From Nocardioides limicola (GTDB lineage Bacteria > Actinomycetota > Actinomycetes > Propionibacteriales > Nocardioidaceae), in assembly GCF_016827675.1 (NCBI RefSeq), contig NZ_JAERJA010000001.1:62001-126000 (forward strand): a DNA stretch of 64,000 nt, read 5' to 3'. Both the position numbers and the translations under genes were made by a program. Under the pieces are notes generated by a model. It ran no database searches. It was not told where the DNA came from and saw only the letters and a program-made list of their open reading frames with translations. This document shows positions 9,701-18,324 of this stretch, piece after piece (within the stretch, counting starts at the first letter, position 1; every line of letters starts with the position of its first letter).

Positions 9701-10399
9701 GGAAGCGACGAGCAGCAACCCCAGACGATCCCGTACGTCCGCGAAGAACAGGTCAAGCGCCTGCGCGCCGCCGAGCGTGGCCTGGCGATGCTCGGCCGGG
9801 TCAACCCGTTGGCGCTGGAGGAGTTCTCCGCAATGGAGGAGCGGCACAAGTTCCTCACCGAGCAGTTGGAGGACCTCAAGCGCACCCGCAAGGACCTGAT
9901 GGAGATCGTCCACGAGGTCGACCAGCGGGTGGAACAGGTCTTCACCGAGGCCTACCGGGACGTGGAGAAGGCGTTCGAGGAGACCTTCTCCCGGCTCTTC
10001 CCCGGCGGCGAGGGGCGGTTGGTGCTCACTGACCCGGGCAACATGTTGGCCACCGGTGTGGAGGTGGAGGCGAGACCGCCGGGCAAGAAGGTCAAGCGGC
10101 TGTCGCTGCTGTCAGGTGGTGAGCGCTCGCTGGTGGCGGTGGCGTTCCTGGTCGCGCTCTTCAAGGCCCGGCCGAGCCCGTTCTACATCCTCGACGAGGT
10201 CGAGGCGGCGCTGGACGACACGAACCTGGGCCGGCTGCTGCAGATCTACGAAGAGCTGCGGACCCACTCCCAACTGCTGGTGATCACTCACCAGAAGCGC
10301 ACCATGGAGGTCGGGGACGCGCTGTACGGCGTGACGATGCGCGGCGACGGGGTGTCCGCGGTGATCAGCCAGCGGCTCCGCGAGGCCGAGTCGGCCTGA
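6797..10399 (+). CDS. smc: Chromosome segregation protein SMC
   Basis: SMC is the ATPase of the condensin complex that compacts and segregates the chromosome with ScpA and ScpB. At 1200 residues it is full length: Walker A GPNGSGKS at residues 31-38, a long first coiled coil, a hinge at roughly 500-650, a second coiled coil, the LSGGE signature and Walker B FYILDEVEAALDD near the C terminus. TTG 6797 was chosen because it gives MYLKTLTLKGFKSF, the canonical start, and GGGAG at 6786-6790 precedes it by 6 bases; an in-frame ATG at 6728 is too early. The insert about residues 950-975 is very acidic. The gene end is duplicated (see 10386). Confidence 0.97.
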   Translation: MYLKTLTLKGFKSFASATTLQLEPGITCIVGPNGSGKSNVVDALAWVMGEQGAKSLRGGKMEDVIFAGTAGRPPLGRAEVSLTIDNSDGALPIEYAEVTITRTMFRNGGSEYAINGSSCRLLDVQELLSDSGIGREMHVIVGQGQLDSILHATPEDRRGFIEEAAGVLKHRKRKEKALRKLDATEGNLTRLADLLTEIRRQLKPLGRQAEVARRAAMVQADVRDARARLLADDMVTATTALEQEMADESVLLERRAQVEAELAAAREQEAALEAGLAERLPDLARAQETWFALSGLRERLRGTRALAAERVRNAADSEASPVDTGGRDPDQLEAEAEQAAQAEAAITAEVGTLKERLDEAVAARVAAEEAAAAEDRRIAGLQRAAADRREGLARLHGQVNAGRSRVAAADDEIGRLTSAREEALARADRAQHDFTALETQVAGLDAGEEGLDAEHEAASAALDEIEERLSKLREEAQQAERSRSASAARKEGLEVGLDRKDGAGALLAASEPISGLLGSVAALLSVRPGHEAAIAAALGQAADAVAVTDPDAALAALALLKTEDLGRAGLVLSRGIAETTDDAAWPGLPSHASYAVDLVEAPEEVRPALTRLLFKTAVVGDVTQARELVAALPDVTAVTADGDVLGAHFAIGGSSSRPSLIEVQAAVDEAAAQLAAAIADTERLGFEIAGLDNERTAAKQRVDVALARLHESDATLAAVAEELGQYGATARSARAEAERLGASIASAQQAREQAQVALQELTARLDAAEEAPDEEPDTAGREELIEASRSARQSEMEARLGLRTAEERARALHGRADSLRRAARSEREARAKAAERRERLIREGQAARAVGVAVEHVLNRLERSIDLAAVARGEVEESRRASEQELLAVRGRLRDLTAEHDSLVASVHRDEMARTQQRMRIEQLTERAMDELGLDAEALVRDYGPDVPVPVARADDETDGETGGADDTGSDEQQPQTIPYVREEQVKRLRAAERGLAMLGRVNPLALEEFSAMEERHKFLTEQLEDLKRTRKDLMEIVHEVDQRVEQVFTEAYRDVEKAFEETFSRLFPGGEGRLVLTDPGNMLATGVEVEARPPGKKVKRLSLLSGGERSLVAVAFLVALFKARPSPFYILDEVEAALDDTNLGRLLQIYEELRTHSQLLVITHQKRTMEVGDALYGVTMRGDGVSAVISQRLREAESA

Positions 10400-10423
10400 G
10401 GGAGCCGAGTCCGCCTGAGGGAT
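10386..10423 (+). repeat. Two-copy 19-bp tandem repeat at the smc stop
   Basis: Copy 1 (10386-10404) contains the last smc codons and TGA; copy 2 (10405-10423) repeats it with 2 changes, including a second TGA. The shared part reads CCGAGTCSGCCTGAGGGA. It is one of six gene ends in the window with a stop-anchored tandem repeat. Confidence 0.8.
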
Positions 10424-10557
10424 GGGCGAGATCACATCGCCGGGTTGGTGATGTTGTGGGCTGGCTGGGCTAGCCTTCCGGATGGATCACCTCGATCCCG
10501 CGGCGCCGTCACGGTGGCCGCTCTCGGTCTGTCGAATCCTCCCGGAGGCGAACCCCC

Positions 10558-10758
10558 ATGCTGCCCATCGTGCTGACCATGCTCGTGGTGCTGCTCGTCA
10601 GCGGAGCCGTCGTCGTGTACGTCGCCTTCCCGCACCGTGGCCTGGAGGTTCCCGCAGCCCCGTGGTTGGGCGAGGCGCTGCGCAAGGCCGTCGAGCCGCT
10701 GCCGGTCCTCGACGAGGCCGAGCGGGGCGCGGAGCTCAGCCGATCCAGCCGCGCCTAG
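10558..10758 (+). CDS. Small single-pass membrane protein of unknown function
   Basis: A 66-residue protein with one N-terminal membrane helix (about residues 2-24, MLPIVLTMLVVLLVSGAVVV) followed by a short hydrophilic part with PHRG and APWLGEALRKAVE. ATG 10558 has a good ribosome binding site (GGAGG, 10544-10548). A promoter-like TAGCCT lies at 10471-10476, giving a leader of about 75 bases. It sits between smc and ftsY, two genes linked to chromosome and membrane work, but nothing in its sequence shows a function. I believe it is real from the ribosome binding site, helix and amino-acid composition. Confidence 0.7.
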   Translation: MLPIVLTMLVVLLVSGAVVVYVAFPHRGLEVPAAPWLGEALRKAVEPLPVLDEAERGAELSRSSRA

Positions 10759-10910
10759 CGCGCAGGGGTCCCGAAGACCTGGGACGATGCCGTCGCGCTG
10801 GCCACGGAGCGTGGTCGATCCACGGACTGAGCTGGTGACCGGGCGGCTCACCGGAAGTCCACGCCACGGCCGCAGCTCGACGACTGGCTCCATCTGGTTG
10901 GATTGCGCCC

Positions 10911-12032
10911 ATGGCTCTTGAGTGGATTCTGCTGATCGTCGGCATCGCCGTCGTCGGCCTGCTGGTCCTGGTCGGACTGCTCCGCAGTGGGCGGGGCGAC
11001 AAGGTCGACACTCCGACCGTTCAGCCGACCCAGGCACCTGGCACCGACCTGCTGGAACCACCCGAGTCGGTCACCGAGCCGGAGCCCAGCGCGCCCACGT
11101 TGGAGCGACCCGAGGGCCGCGAGTCCCGGCTGGTCCGGCTGCGGCAGCGGTTGTCCGGTTCCCAAGGCGCCTTGGGCCGTGGGCTGCTGGCGCTGCTGAG
11201 CCGAGACCGGTTGGACTCCGACACCTGGGAGGACATCGAAGACACCCTGCTCACCGCCGACATCGGCGTCGCCCCCACCCAGGAACTGGTGGACCGACTG
11301 CGCTCCCGGCTGCGCGTCGAAGGCGGCGAAGCCCCCGACCCGCGCACCGTGCTGCGCGAAGAGCTGCTCACCCTGCTCAACCCCGAGGCCGACCGTCGCC
11401 TCGCTGTCTCCGGTGCGGACGGCCAGCCGGGCATCGTGCTGGTGGTCGGGGTGAACGGTGCCGGCAAGACCACCACCGTGGGCAAGATCGCCCGGATCCT
11501 GGTGGCCGAGGATCGCACTGTCCTGTTGGGGGCCGCCGACACGTTCCGAGCCGCCGCGGTCGAGCAGTTGGCCACCTGGGGTGATCGCGTCGGTGTCGAG
11601 GTGGTGCGCGGTCCCGAGGGCACCGACCCGGCAAGCGTCGCCTTCGACGCGGTCAAGCAGGGCATCGACGCCGGAGTGGACACGGTGCTGGTGGACACCG
11701 CCGGCCGGCTGCAGAACAAGGCCGGCCTGATGGACGAGCTCGGCAAGGTCAAGCGGGTCATCGAGAAGCAGGCGCCGGTCACCGAGGTGCTGCTGGTCCT
11801 GGACGCCACCACGGGCCAGAACGGCATGGTCCAGGCCCGCGTGTTCAGCGAGGTCGTGGACGTCACCGGGATCGTGTTGACCAAGCTGGACGGCTCGGCC
11901 AAGGGCGGCATCGTGGTCGCCGTACAGCGCCAACTCGGCGTACCCGTGAAGCTGGTCGGCGTCGGGGAGGGGCCCGACGACCTCGCCCCCTTCGACCCGG
12001 AAGCCTTCGTCGACGCCCTGCTCGGCGGATAA
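10911..12032 (+). CDS. ftsY: Signal recognition particle receptor FtsY
   Basis: FtsY is the membrane-bound SRP receptor GTPase that docks ribosome-SRP complexes to SecYEG. At 373 residues it begins with a membrane anchor (about residues 3-24, LEWILLIVGIAVVGLLVLVG), unlike the peripheral E. coli form, then a short acidic linker. The NG domain starts around residue 80 and has G1 GVNGAGKTTT (about residue 181), DTFRAAAVEQL, G3 DTAGRLQNK and G4 TKLDGSAKGG. The stop TAA lies inside the first copy of a 21-bp repeat. Ffh, its partner, is 4 kb downstream. Confidence 0.97.
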   Translation: MALEWILLIVGIAVVGLLVLVGLLRSGRGDKVDTPTVQPTQAPGTDLLEPPESVTEPEPSAPTLERPEGRESRLVRLRQRLSGSQGALGRGLLALLSRDRLDSDTWEDIEDTLLTADIGVAPTQELVDRLRSRLRVEGGEAPDPRTVLREELLTLLNPEADRRLAVSGADGQPGIVLVVGVNGAGKTTTVGKIARILVAEDRTVLLGAADTFRAAAVEQLATWGDRVGVEVVRGPEGTDPASVAFDAVKQGIDAGVDTVLVDTAGRLQNKAGLMDELGKVKRVIEKQAPVTEVLLVLDATTGQNGMVQARVFSEVVDVTGIVLTKLDGSAKGGIVVAVQRQLGVPVKLVGVGEGPDDLAPFDPEAFVDALLGG

Positions 12033-12098
12033 GGCCCAACTCGGCGCGGATAAGGCCCAAGTCGGCGCGGATGGGGCCCAAGTCGGCGTGATGGGGGT
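12022..12098 (+). repeat. 21-bp tandem repeat overlapping the ftsY stop
   Basis: Copies: 12022-12040 (19 bases, includes the ftsY stop), 12041-12061, 12062-12082 and a partial copy from 12083. The core is GCGGATAAGGCCCAAGTCGG. Copy 12062-12082 is identical over 21 bases to copy 52806-52826 behind the GT4 gene 40 kb away. GGGCCC in successive copies could pair. Confidence 0.9.
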
Positions 12099-12118
12099 GT
12101 AACTTTCGCGGCGGACTC

Positions 12119-12156
12119 GTTACCTGGGTGAAACATTCGAGCGTCGGTGTTGAAAC
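12119..12156 (+). promoter_or_regulatory. Double GlnR box upstream of amtB-glnK-glnD
   Basis: The sequence reads GTTAC-6-GAAAC-6-GCGTC-6-GAAAC with exact 6-base spacers (12119-12123, 12130-12134, 12141-12145, 12152-12156). The actinobacterial GlnR consensus is GTnAC-n6-GAAAC repeated, so three of four half-sites are perfect. A further GTAAC lies at 12099-12103. In Streptomyces GlnR activates amtB-glnK-glnD on nitrogen limitation; the same control is inferred here. Confidence 0.85.
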
Positions 12157-12190
12157 GTCGTCCCAGCAGGGTTGCCGGAACCGGGGGACG

Positions 12191-12220
12191 GTGGCTGCCG
12201 ACACGGCTGTCGGCAGCCGC
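12191..12220 (+). promoter_or_regulatory. Perfect hairpin in the amtB leader
   Basis: Arms GGCTGCCGACA (12193-12203) and TGTCGGCAGCC (12208-12218) form an 11-bp stem with loop CGGC, extendable by a G-U and a G-C pair. It lies between the GlnR box and the amtB start, 40 bases before the ATG. There is no T-tract after it. It may stabilise or attenuate the message. Confidence 0.65.
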
Positions 12221-12259
12221 AGTCCCCGCAGAGTTCGACGCGACGAGGAACTACTGAGC

Positions 12260-13938
<1,679 letters not shown>

Positions 13939-13952
13939 GCGATGCGGCATCG

Positions 13953-13980
13953 GGCCGGGTCGGCGGCAGCCGACCCGGCC
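13953..13980 (+). terminator. 12-bp hairpin between glnK and glnD
   Basis: GGCCGGGTCGGC (13953-13964), loop GGCA, GCCGACCCGGCC (13969-13980): a perfect 12-bp stem 15 bases after the glnK stop and 21 bases before the glnD start. No T-run follows, so it may be a partial terminator or a block to 3' decay that makes glnD expression lower than amtB-glnK. Confidence 0.7.
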
Positions 13981-14001
13981 ACCGTCGTCGGGGGGTGACC
14001 G

Positions 14002-16245
14002 GTGAGCGCAGCCGACCGGGAGCAGCGCACCGAGGCCGCCGACGAGCTGTGCGCGGCCGCCTTCGCCGGAGTGGCCGCCCCGGACTCGGGCGTCGCCCTG
14101 GTCGCGGTCGGTGGCTACGGGCGGCGGGAGCTGGCGCCGTACTCCGACCTCGACCTGGTGCTGGTCCATGCCGACGACGTCGAGCCTGGCGACTGGGCCA
14201 CCGCACTCTGGTACCCGCTCTGGGACTCCGGCCACAAGATCGACCACGCGGTGCGCAGCCTGACCGGCACCATCGAGGCGGCCGACGAGGACCTCAAGGT
14301 GGCGCTGGGGCTGCTCGATGCCCGGCACGTCGCCGGTGACCCCAACCTGACCCTGCAACTGCGCACCGCCGTCCTGGGCCGGTGGCGCCGGCATGCCCGG
14401 GACCGGCTGCCCCGACTCCACGAGCTGGTGCTCAACCGACACCGGTTGGCCGGCGAACTCGCCCACGAATCGGTCCCGGACATCAAGGAGGCCGAGGGCG
14501 GCCTCCGCGACGCCGGTGTGCTGCGCGCCCTGGTCGCCACCTGGCTGGTCGACGTGCCGCACCAGGAGATGGAGCGCTCCCGGCAGGCACTCCTCGACTT
14601 CCGCGACCAGATGCACGAGCACGCCGGTCGGGCGGGAGACCGGGTCGCTCCGGAGATGTGGCCGGAGTTGGCCGAGCGGCTCGGGTTCGACGACGTGGTG
14701 GCCGTGCAGATGCACGTACGACGCGCCGGTCGCCGGCTCACTCACCTGTCCCGGCTCACCTGGCAGCGGGTGGACCGGCTCACCGAGCGGCGAGCGACGC
14801 TGCGGGGGAGCCGTAGGCCGGCGCTGGAGCCGATCGCCCCGGGCGTGGCGCTGAGTCGGGGAGAGGTGGTCCTGGACAAGGGTGCCCCGGTGGCCGGGGA
14901 TCCGCTGCTGCTGCTTCGGGCAGCCGCCGAGGCCGCCGAACGCGGGGCAGTGCTGGCTCCGGCCACCGTGTCCCGACTGGTCCGTGACGGCGCCCGACTC
15001 CCCGAGCCGTGGCCGGCCGAGGCCCGGCAACTCCTCGTCAGGCTGCTCGCCGCCGGCAGGTCGCTGCTGCCGGTCTGGGAGACCCTGGAGGAGACGGGGG
15101 CGACCGACCTGATCCTGCCCGAGTGGGAACGCATCAGGCTGCTGCCGCACGCCTCGGCGATCCACCGGTTCACCGTCGACCGGCACGTCGTCGAGACCTG
15201 CATCGAGGCCTCCGCGCTGATCCGCCGGGTGGCCCGCCCCGACGTACTGCTGGTGGCCGCCCTGCTGCACGACATCGGCAAGGGCGACCTCACCGAGCAC
15301 AGCATCGCCGGCGAGCCGATCGCCCGTGAGGTGGCCGCGCGGATCGGCTTCGACGCCGAGGAGGCCGATCTGATCGGCACCCTGGTCCGCTGGCACCTGC
15401 TGCTCGGCGAGGTGGCCACCACCCGCGACCCCGACGATCCGGCGACCATCGAGCACGTGGTGGCCAGGCTCGGCACCGCGGAGGCGGCGTCACTACTGCT
15501 CGCGCTGACCGAGGCGGACGCCCGTTCGGCGTCGGCGAAGGCCTGGTCCTCGTGGCGCGCCGGGCTGGTGCGGCAGGTGGGCACCCGGGCGCACGCGGCG
15601 CTGCTGGCGCGAGCCGCGGGCGCCTCGGCACCGCGGATCGCCGAACCGGAGATGGTCATCCCCGCTGCCGTGCTCGCCGACCCCGGGGCGGTGCACGTCG
15701 GCGTGGAGGCCACCGGCGACGGCTCTCGGGTGCTGGTGGTCTCCGGGGACCGGGTGGGGCTGCTGGCCGATGCGGCCGCGATGCTCGCGGTGCTCAGGAT
15801 CGGCATCCGGGCAGCGCGGGCCTGGACCCAGGGCCAGTACGGGTTGTCGGTGTGGGAGGTCGCCGAGCAGCACCTCGACCCCGGCGCGCTGCACGACCGA
15901 CTCTCCGGCATCGCCGCCGGCCGGGTGGATGTGTCCAGGCGGCTGGCCCGTAGGGCCCCGTCCCGGCTGGAGCCGACGGTCCAGATCCGCCCCGGCGCCT
16001 CGGCGACCGCGACCGTGCTGGAGGTGCGGATGGATGACCGCCAAGGAGTGGTGCATCTGGTCTGCTCGGTGCTGGCCGGGTTGGGCATGTCGGTGCGCTC
16101 GGCGCACGTGTCGACGCTCGGCCCACAGGCGGTCGACGTCTTCTATGTGCAGGAGGAGGGCGCCGGCATCTTGTCGGAGGAGCGGGCCGCGGAGGCCGCC
16201 CACGCCGTCCGGGAGGCGGTCAGTGCCCTGGTGGAGACCGGCTGA
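14002..16245 (+). CDS. glnD: PII nucleotidylyltransferase/removing enzyme GlnD
   Basis: GlnD modifies and demodifies the PII protein according to glutamine level. At 747 residues it is on the short side for the family. Domains in order: nucleotidyltransferase with GGYGRRELAPYSDLDLVL (residues 37-54; D49 and D51 bind metal), the GlnD helical region with IKEAEGGLRD, an HD phosphohydrolase domain with LLHDIGKGDLTEHS near residue 423, and two ACT domains in the last about 190 residues. GTG 14002 lacks a strong ribosome binding site. It is the third gene of the amtB-glnK-glnD operon, separated from glnK by a strong hairpin. Confidence 0.95.
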   Translation: MSAADREQRTEAADELCAAAFAGVAAPDSGVALVAVGGYGRRELAPYSDLDLVLVHADDVEPGDWATALWYPLWDSGHKIDHAVRSLTGTIEAADEDLKVALGLLDARHVAGDPNLTLQLRTAVLGRWRRHARDRLPRLHELVLNRHRLAGELAHESVPDIKEAEGGLRDAGVLRALVATWLVDVPHQEMERSRQALLDFRDQMHEHAGRAGDRVAPEMWPELAERLGFDDVVAVQMHVRRAGRRLTHLSRLTWQRVDRLTERRATLRGSRRPALEPIAPGVALSRGEVVLDKGAPVAGDPLLLLRAAAEAAERGAVLAPATVSRLVRDGARLPEPWPAEARQLLVRLLAAGRSLLPVWETLEETGATDLILPEWERIRLLPHASAIHRFTVDRHVVETCIEASALIRRVARPDVLLVAALLHDIGKGDLTEHSIAGEPIAREVAARIGFDAEEADLIGTLVRWHLLLGEVATTRDPDDPATIEHVVARLGTAEAASLLLALTEADARSASAKAWSSWRAGLVRQVGTRAHAALLARAAGASAPRIAEPEMVIPAAVLADPGAVHVGVEATGDGSRVLVVSGDRVGLLADAAAMLAVLRIGIRAARAWTQGQYGLSVWEVAEQHLDPGALHDRLSGIAAGRVDVSRRLARRAPSRLEPTVQIRPGASATATVLEVRMDDRQGVVHLVCSVLAGLGMSVRSAHVSTLGPQAVDVFYVQEEGAGILSEERAAEAAHAVREAVSALVETG

Positions 16246-16318
16246 CCACAGCCCGCGACCCGGCAGCCATTAGGCTGGGGCAGTCCTGCTCCATCGTCGT
16301 TGACCGAGGAAGACCACC

Positions 16319-17884
16319 TTGTTCGCCACCCTGTCCGACCGTCTGGCCGACACCTTCAAGAACCTCCGCGGCAAGGGTCGCCTCTCCGAGGCCGACATCG
16401 ACGCAACCGCGCGCGAGATCCGGATCGCGCTGCTGGAGGCCGACGTCGCGCTGCCGGTGGTCAAGCAGTTCGTGGGCGCGGTCAAGGAGCGGGCCCGTGG
16501 CGAGGAGGTCAGCGGCGCGCTGAACCCCGCCCAGCAGGTCATCAAGATCGTCAACGAGGAACTGGTGGCGATCCTCGGCGGCGAGACCCGGCGACTCCGC
16601 TACGCCAAGTCCGGCCCGACGGTGATCATGCTGGCCGGCCTGCAGGGTGCAGGCAAGACGACCCTGGCCGCCAAACTGGCCCTCTGGCTCAAGGAGCAGG
16701 ACAAGCAGCCGCTGCTGGTGGCCGCGGACCTGCAGCGCCCGAACGCGGTCAACCAGCTCCAGGTCAACGGTGAGCGGGTCGGCGTCAAGGTGTTCGCCCC
16801 CGAACCCGGCAACGGCGTCGGCGACCCGGTGAAGGTGGCCCGGGACGCGATCGAGGAGGCCAAGCGCACCCTGCACGACGTGGTCATCGTCGACACCGCC
16901 GGCCGGCTCGGCGTGGACGCGGAGATGATGCAGCAGGCCGCGGACATCCGGGACGCGGTCAACCCCGACGAGGTGCTCTTCGTCGTGGACGCGATGATCG
17001 GTCAGGACGCGGTCACCACCGCCCAGGCCTTCCTCGACGGTGTCGGGTACGACGGCGTCGTCCTCACCAAGCTCGACGGCGACGCCCGCGGTGGTGCCGC
17101 GCTGTCGATCGCCTCGATCACCGGCCGACCGGTGATGTTCGCCTCGGCGGGCGAGAAGATGACCGACTTCGATCTCTTCCACCCCGACCGGATGGCGTCC
17201 CGGATCCTCGACATGGGCGACATGCTCACCCTGATCGAGCAGGCCGAGAAGACCTTCGATGCCGAGCAGGCGATGAAGGCGGCCGACAAGCTGGCCGGCA
17301 GGGGAGGGGAGTTCACCCTCACCGACTTCCTCGAGCAGATGCAGCAGGTCCGCAAGCTCGGCTCGCTCTCCAAGATCATGGGGATGCTGCCCGGGATGGC
17401 GCAGTTCCGCGACCAGTTGGAGAACTTCGACGAGCGCGAGATCGACCGGATCGAGGCGATCATCTGCTCGATGACCCCGGCCGAGCGGGCCAACCCCAAG
17501 CTGATCGACGGCTCCCGCCGGGCCCGGATCGCCAAGGGCTCGGGACGCCAGGTCTCCGACGTGAACACGCTGGTGGACCGGTTCTTCGAAGCCCGCAAGA
17601 TGATGGAGCAGATGGCCCGTGGCGGCGGGATGCCCGGCATGCCGGGGATGCCGGGGATGCCCGGGCAGGGCAAGCGGGCCAAGGCCAAGCAGGCGCCGAA
17701 GAAGGGCAAGAGCAAGCGCGTCTCCGGCAACCCCGCCAAGGCGGCCGCCCAGAAGCGGTCCCAGGAACAGCAGGAGTCGCAGCGGCCGGCGAACCCGTTC
17801 GGCGCGCCGATGGACCCGGCCGACCTCGAGAAGGCCGCCAAGGAGTTCCAGCTCCCCGAGGACTTCTCCAAGTTCCTGAAGTGA
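16319..17884 (+). CDS. ffh: Signal recognition particle protein Ffh
   Basis: Ffh (SRP54) binds signal sequences and 4.5S RNA and delivers ribosomes to FtsY. At 521 residues it has the N domain, G domain motifs GLQGAGKTTLAAK (about residues 107-119), DTAGRLGVD and TKLDGDARGG, and a methionine-rich M domain containing MPGMPGMPGMPG repeats and basic KRAKAKQAPKKGKSKR. TTG 16319 gives the canonical MFATLSDRLADTFKNLRGKG; GAGGAAG precedes it. TAGGCT at about 16271-16276 is a likely -10. The stop codon lies in the first unit of a 16-bp tandem repeat. Confidence 0.97.
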   Translation: MFATLSDRLADTFKNLRGKGRLSEADIDATAREIRIALLEADVALPVVKQFVGAVKERARGEEVSGALNPAQQVIKIVNEELVAILGGETRRLRYAKSGPTVIMLAGLQGAGKTTLAAKLALWLKEQDKQPLLVAADLQRPNAVNQLQVNGERVGVKVFAPEPGNGVGDPVKVARDAIEEAKRTLHDVVIVDTAGRLGVDAEMMQQAADIRDAVNPDEVLFVVDAMIGQDAVTTAQAFLDGVGYDGVVLTKLDGDARGGAALSIASITGRPVMFASAGEKMTDFDLFHPDRMASRILDMGDMLTLIEQAEKTFDAEQAMKAADKLAGRGGEFTLTDFLEQMQQVRKLGSLSKIMGMLPGMAQFRDQLENFDEREIDRIEAIICSMTPAERANPKLIDGSRRARIAKGSGRQVSDVNTLVDRFFEARKMMEQMARGGGMPGMPGMPGMPGQGKRAKAKQAPKKGKSKRVSGNPAKAAAQKRSQEQQESQRPANPFGAPMDPADLEKAAKEFQLPEDFSKFLK

Positions 17885-17952
17885 TCTAGTCCTGAAGTGA
17901 TCGAGTCCTGAAGTGATCGAGTCCTGAAGTGAGCAAGTTCCTCAAGTGAGCA
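17876..17952 (+). repeat. 16-bp tandem repeat over the ffh stop and next start
   Basis: Units CTGAAGTGATCGAGTC: 17876-17891 (one change, includes the ffh TGA), 17892-17907, 17908-17923 (identical), 17924-17940 (17 bases, diverged) and a partial fifth unit from 17941 that contributes the GTG start and AGTGAGC of the next gene. The array is the whole intergenic region. Confidence 0.9.
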
Positions 17953-18314
17953 GCGTGCTCGTCGTCGACGCCGCCAATGTGGTCGGCAGCCGGCCCGACG
18001 GCTGGTGGAAGGACCGGGCCGGTGCGGCCCGACGCCTGCACGAGCGGTTGTGTGTCGCGGATCTCGGCTACGACGAGGTGGTGCTGGTCCTCGAAGGCGG
18101 CGCCAAGGCGGGCGTGCCGGCCGGCCGGGACGGGCACCTGCGCACCGTGCACGCACCCCGGGACGGCGACGCCAGCATCATCGCCGAAGCCCGGGCGGCA
18201 GCGGCGGAGGGACGCCGGGTCGGGGTGGTCACTGCCGACCGGGCGCTGGCCGCCAACACGGGCGCCGGTGTGTTCGTGTTCAGCCCGACCTGGCTGCTGG
18301 ATCAACTCCGATAG
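17946..18314 (+). CDS. NYN/PIN-like domain protein
   Basis: A 122-residue protein with the PIN-like fold pattern of NYN proteins: an N-terminal strand with VLVVDAANVVGS, WWKDRAGAA, a middle GDASIIAEA and a C-terminal VVTADRALAAN. The acidic residues (D8, and those in GDAS and TADR) are placed as in metal-dependent PIN/NYN nucleases. Similar actinobacterial proteins are often labelled NTP pyrophosphohydrolase, for which I see no support. GTG 17946 starts inside the last copy of the ffh repeat array. The substrate is unknown. Confidence 0.78.
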   Translation: MSSVLVVDAANVVGSRPDGWWKDRAGAARRLHERLCVADLGYDEVVLVLEGGAKAGVPAGRDGHLRTVHAPRDGDASIIAEARAAAAEGRRVGVVTADRALAANTGAGVFVFSPTWLLDQLR

Positions 18315-18317
18315 CGT
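18312..18317 (+). promoter_or_regulatory. Leaderless promoter -10 (TAGCGT) of the amidohydrolase
   Basis: TAGCGT lies 7 bases before ATG 18325 and overlaps the stop of the NYN gene. No ribosome binding site precedes the ATG. Confidence 0.6.
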
Positions 18318-18324
18318 CGGCCGC

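Noticed and set aside
6778-9913. Antisense frames of 644 and 580 codons across smc
   Set aside because: Shadows of the coiled-coil codons; amino-acid composition is Ser/Arg or Gly/Leu/Gln rich without domain pattern.
10482-10838. 118-codon frame directly after TAGCCT, possibly leaderless
   Set aside because: Arg/Pro/Gly-rich shadow composition and overlap with the better supported gene at 10558. The TAGCCT is kept as a promoter candidate.
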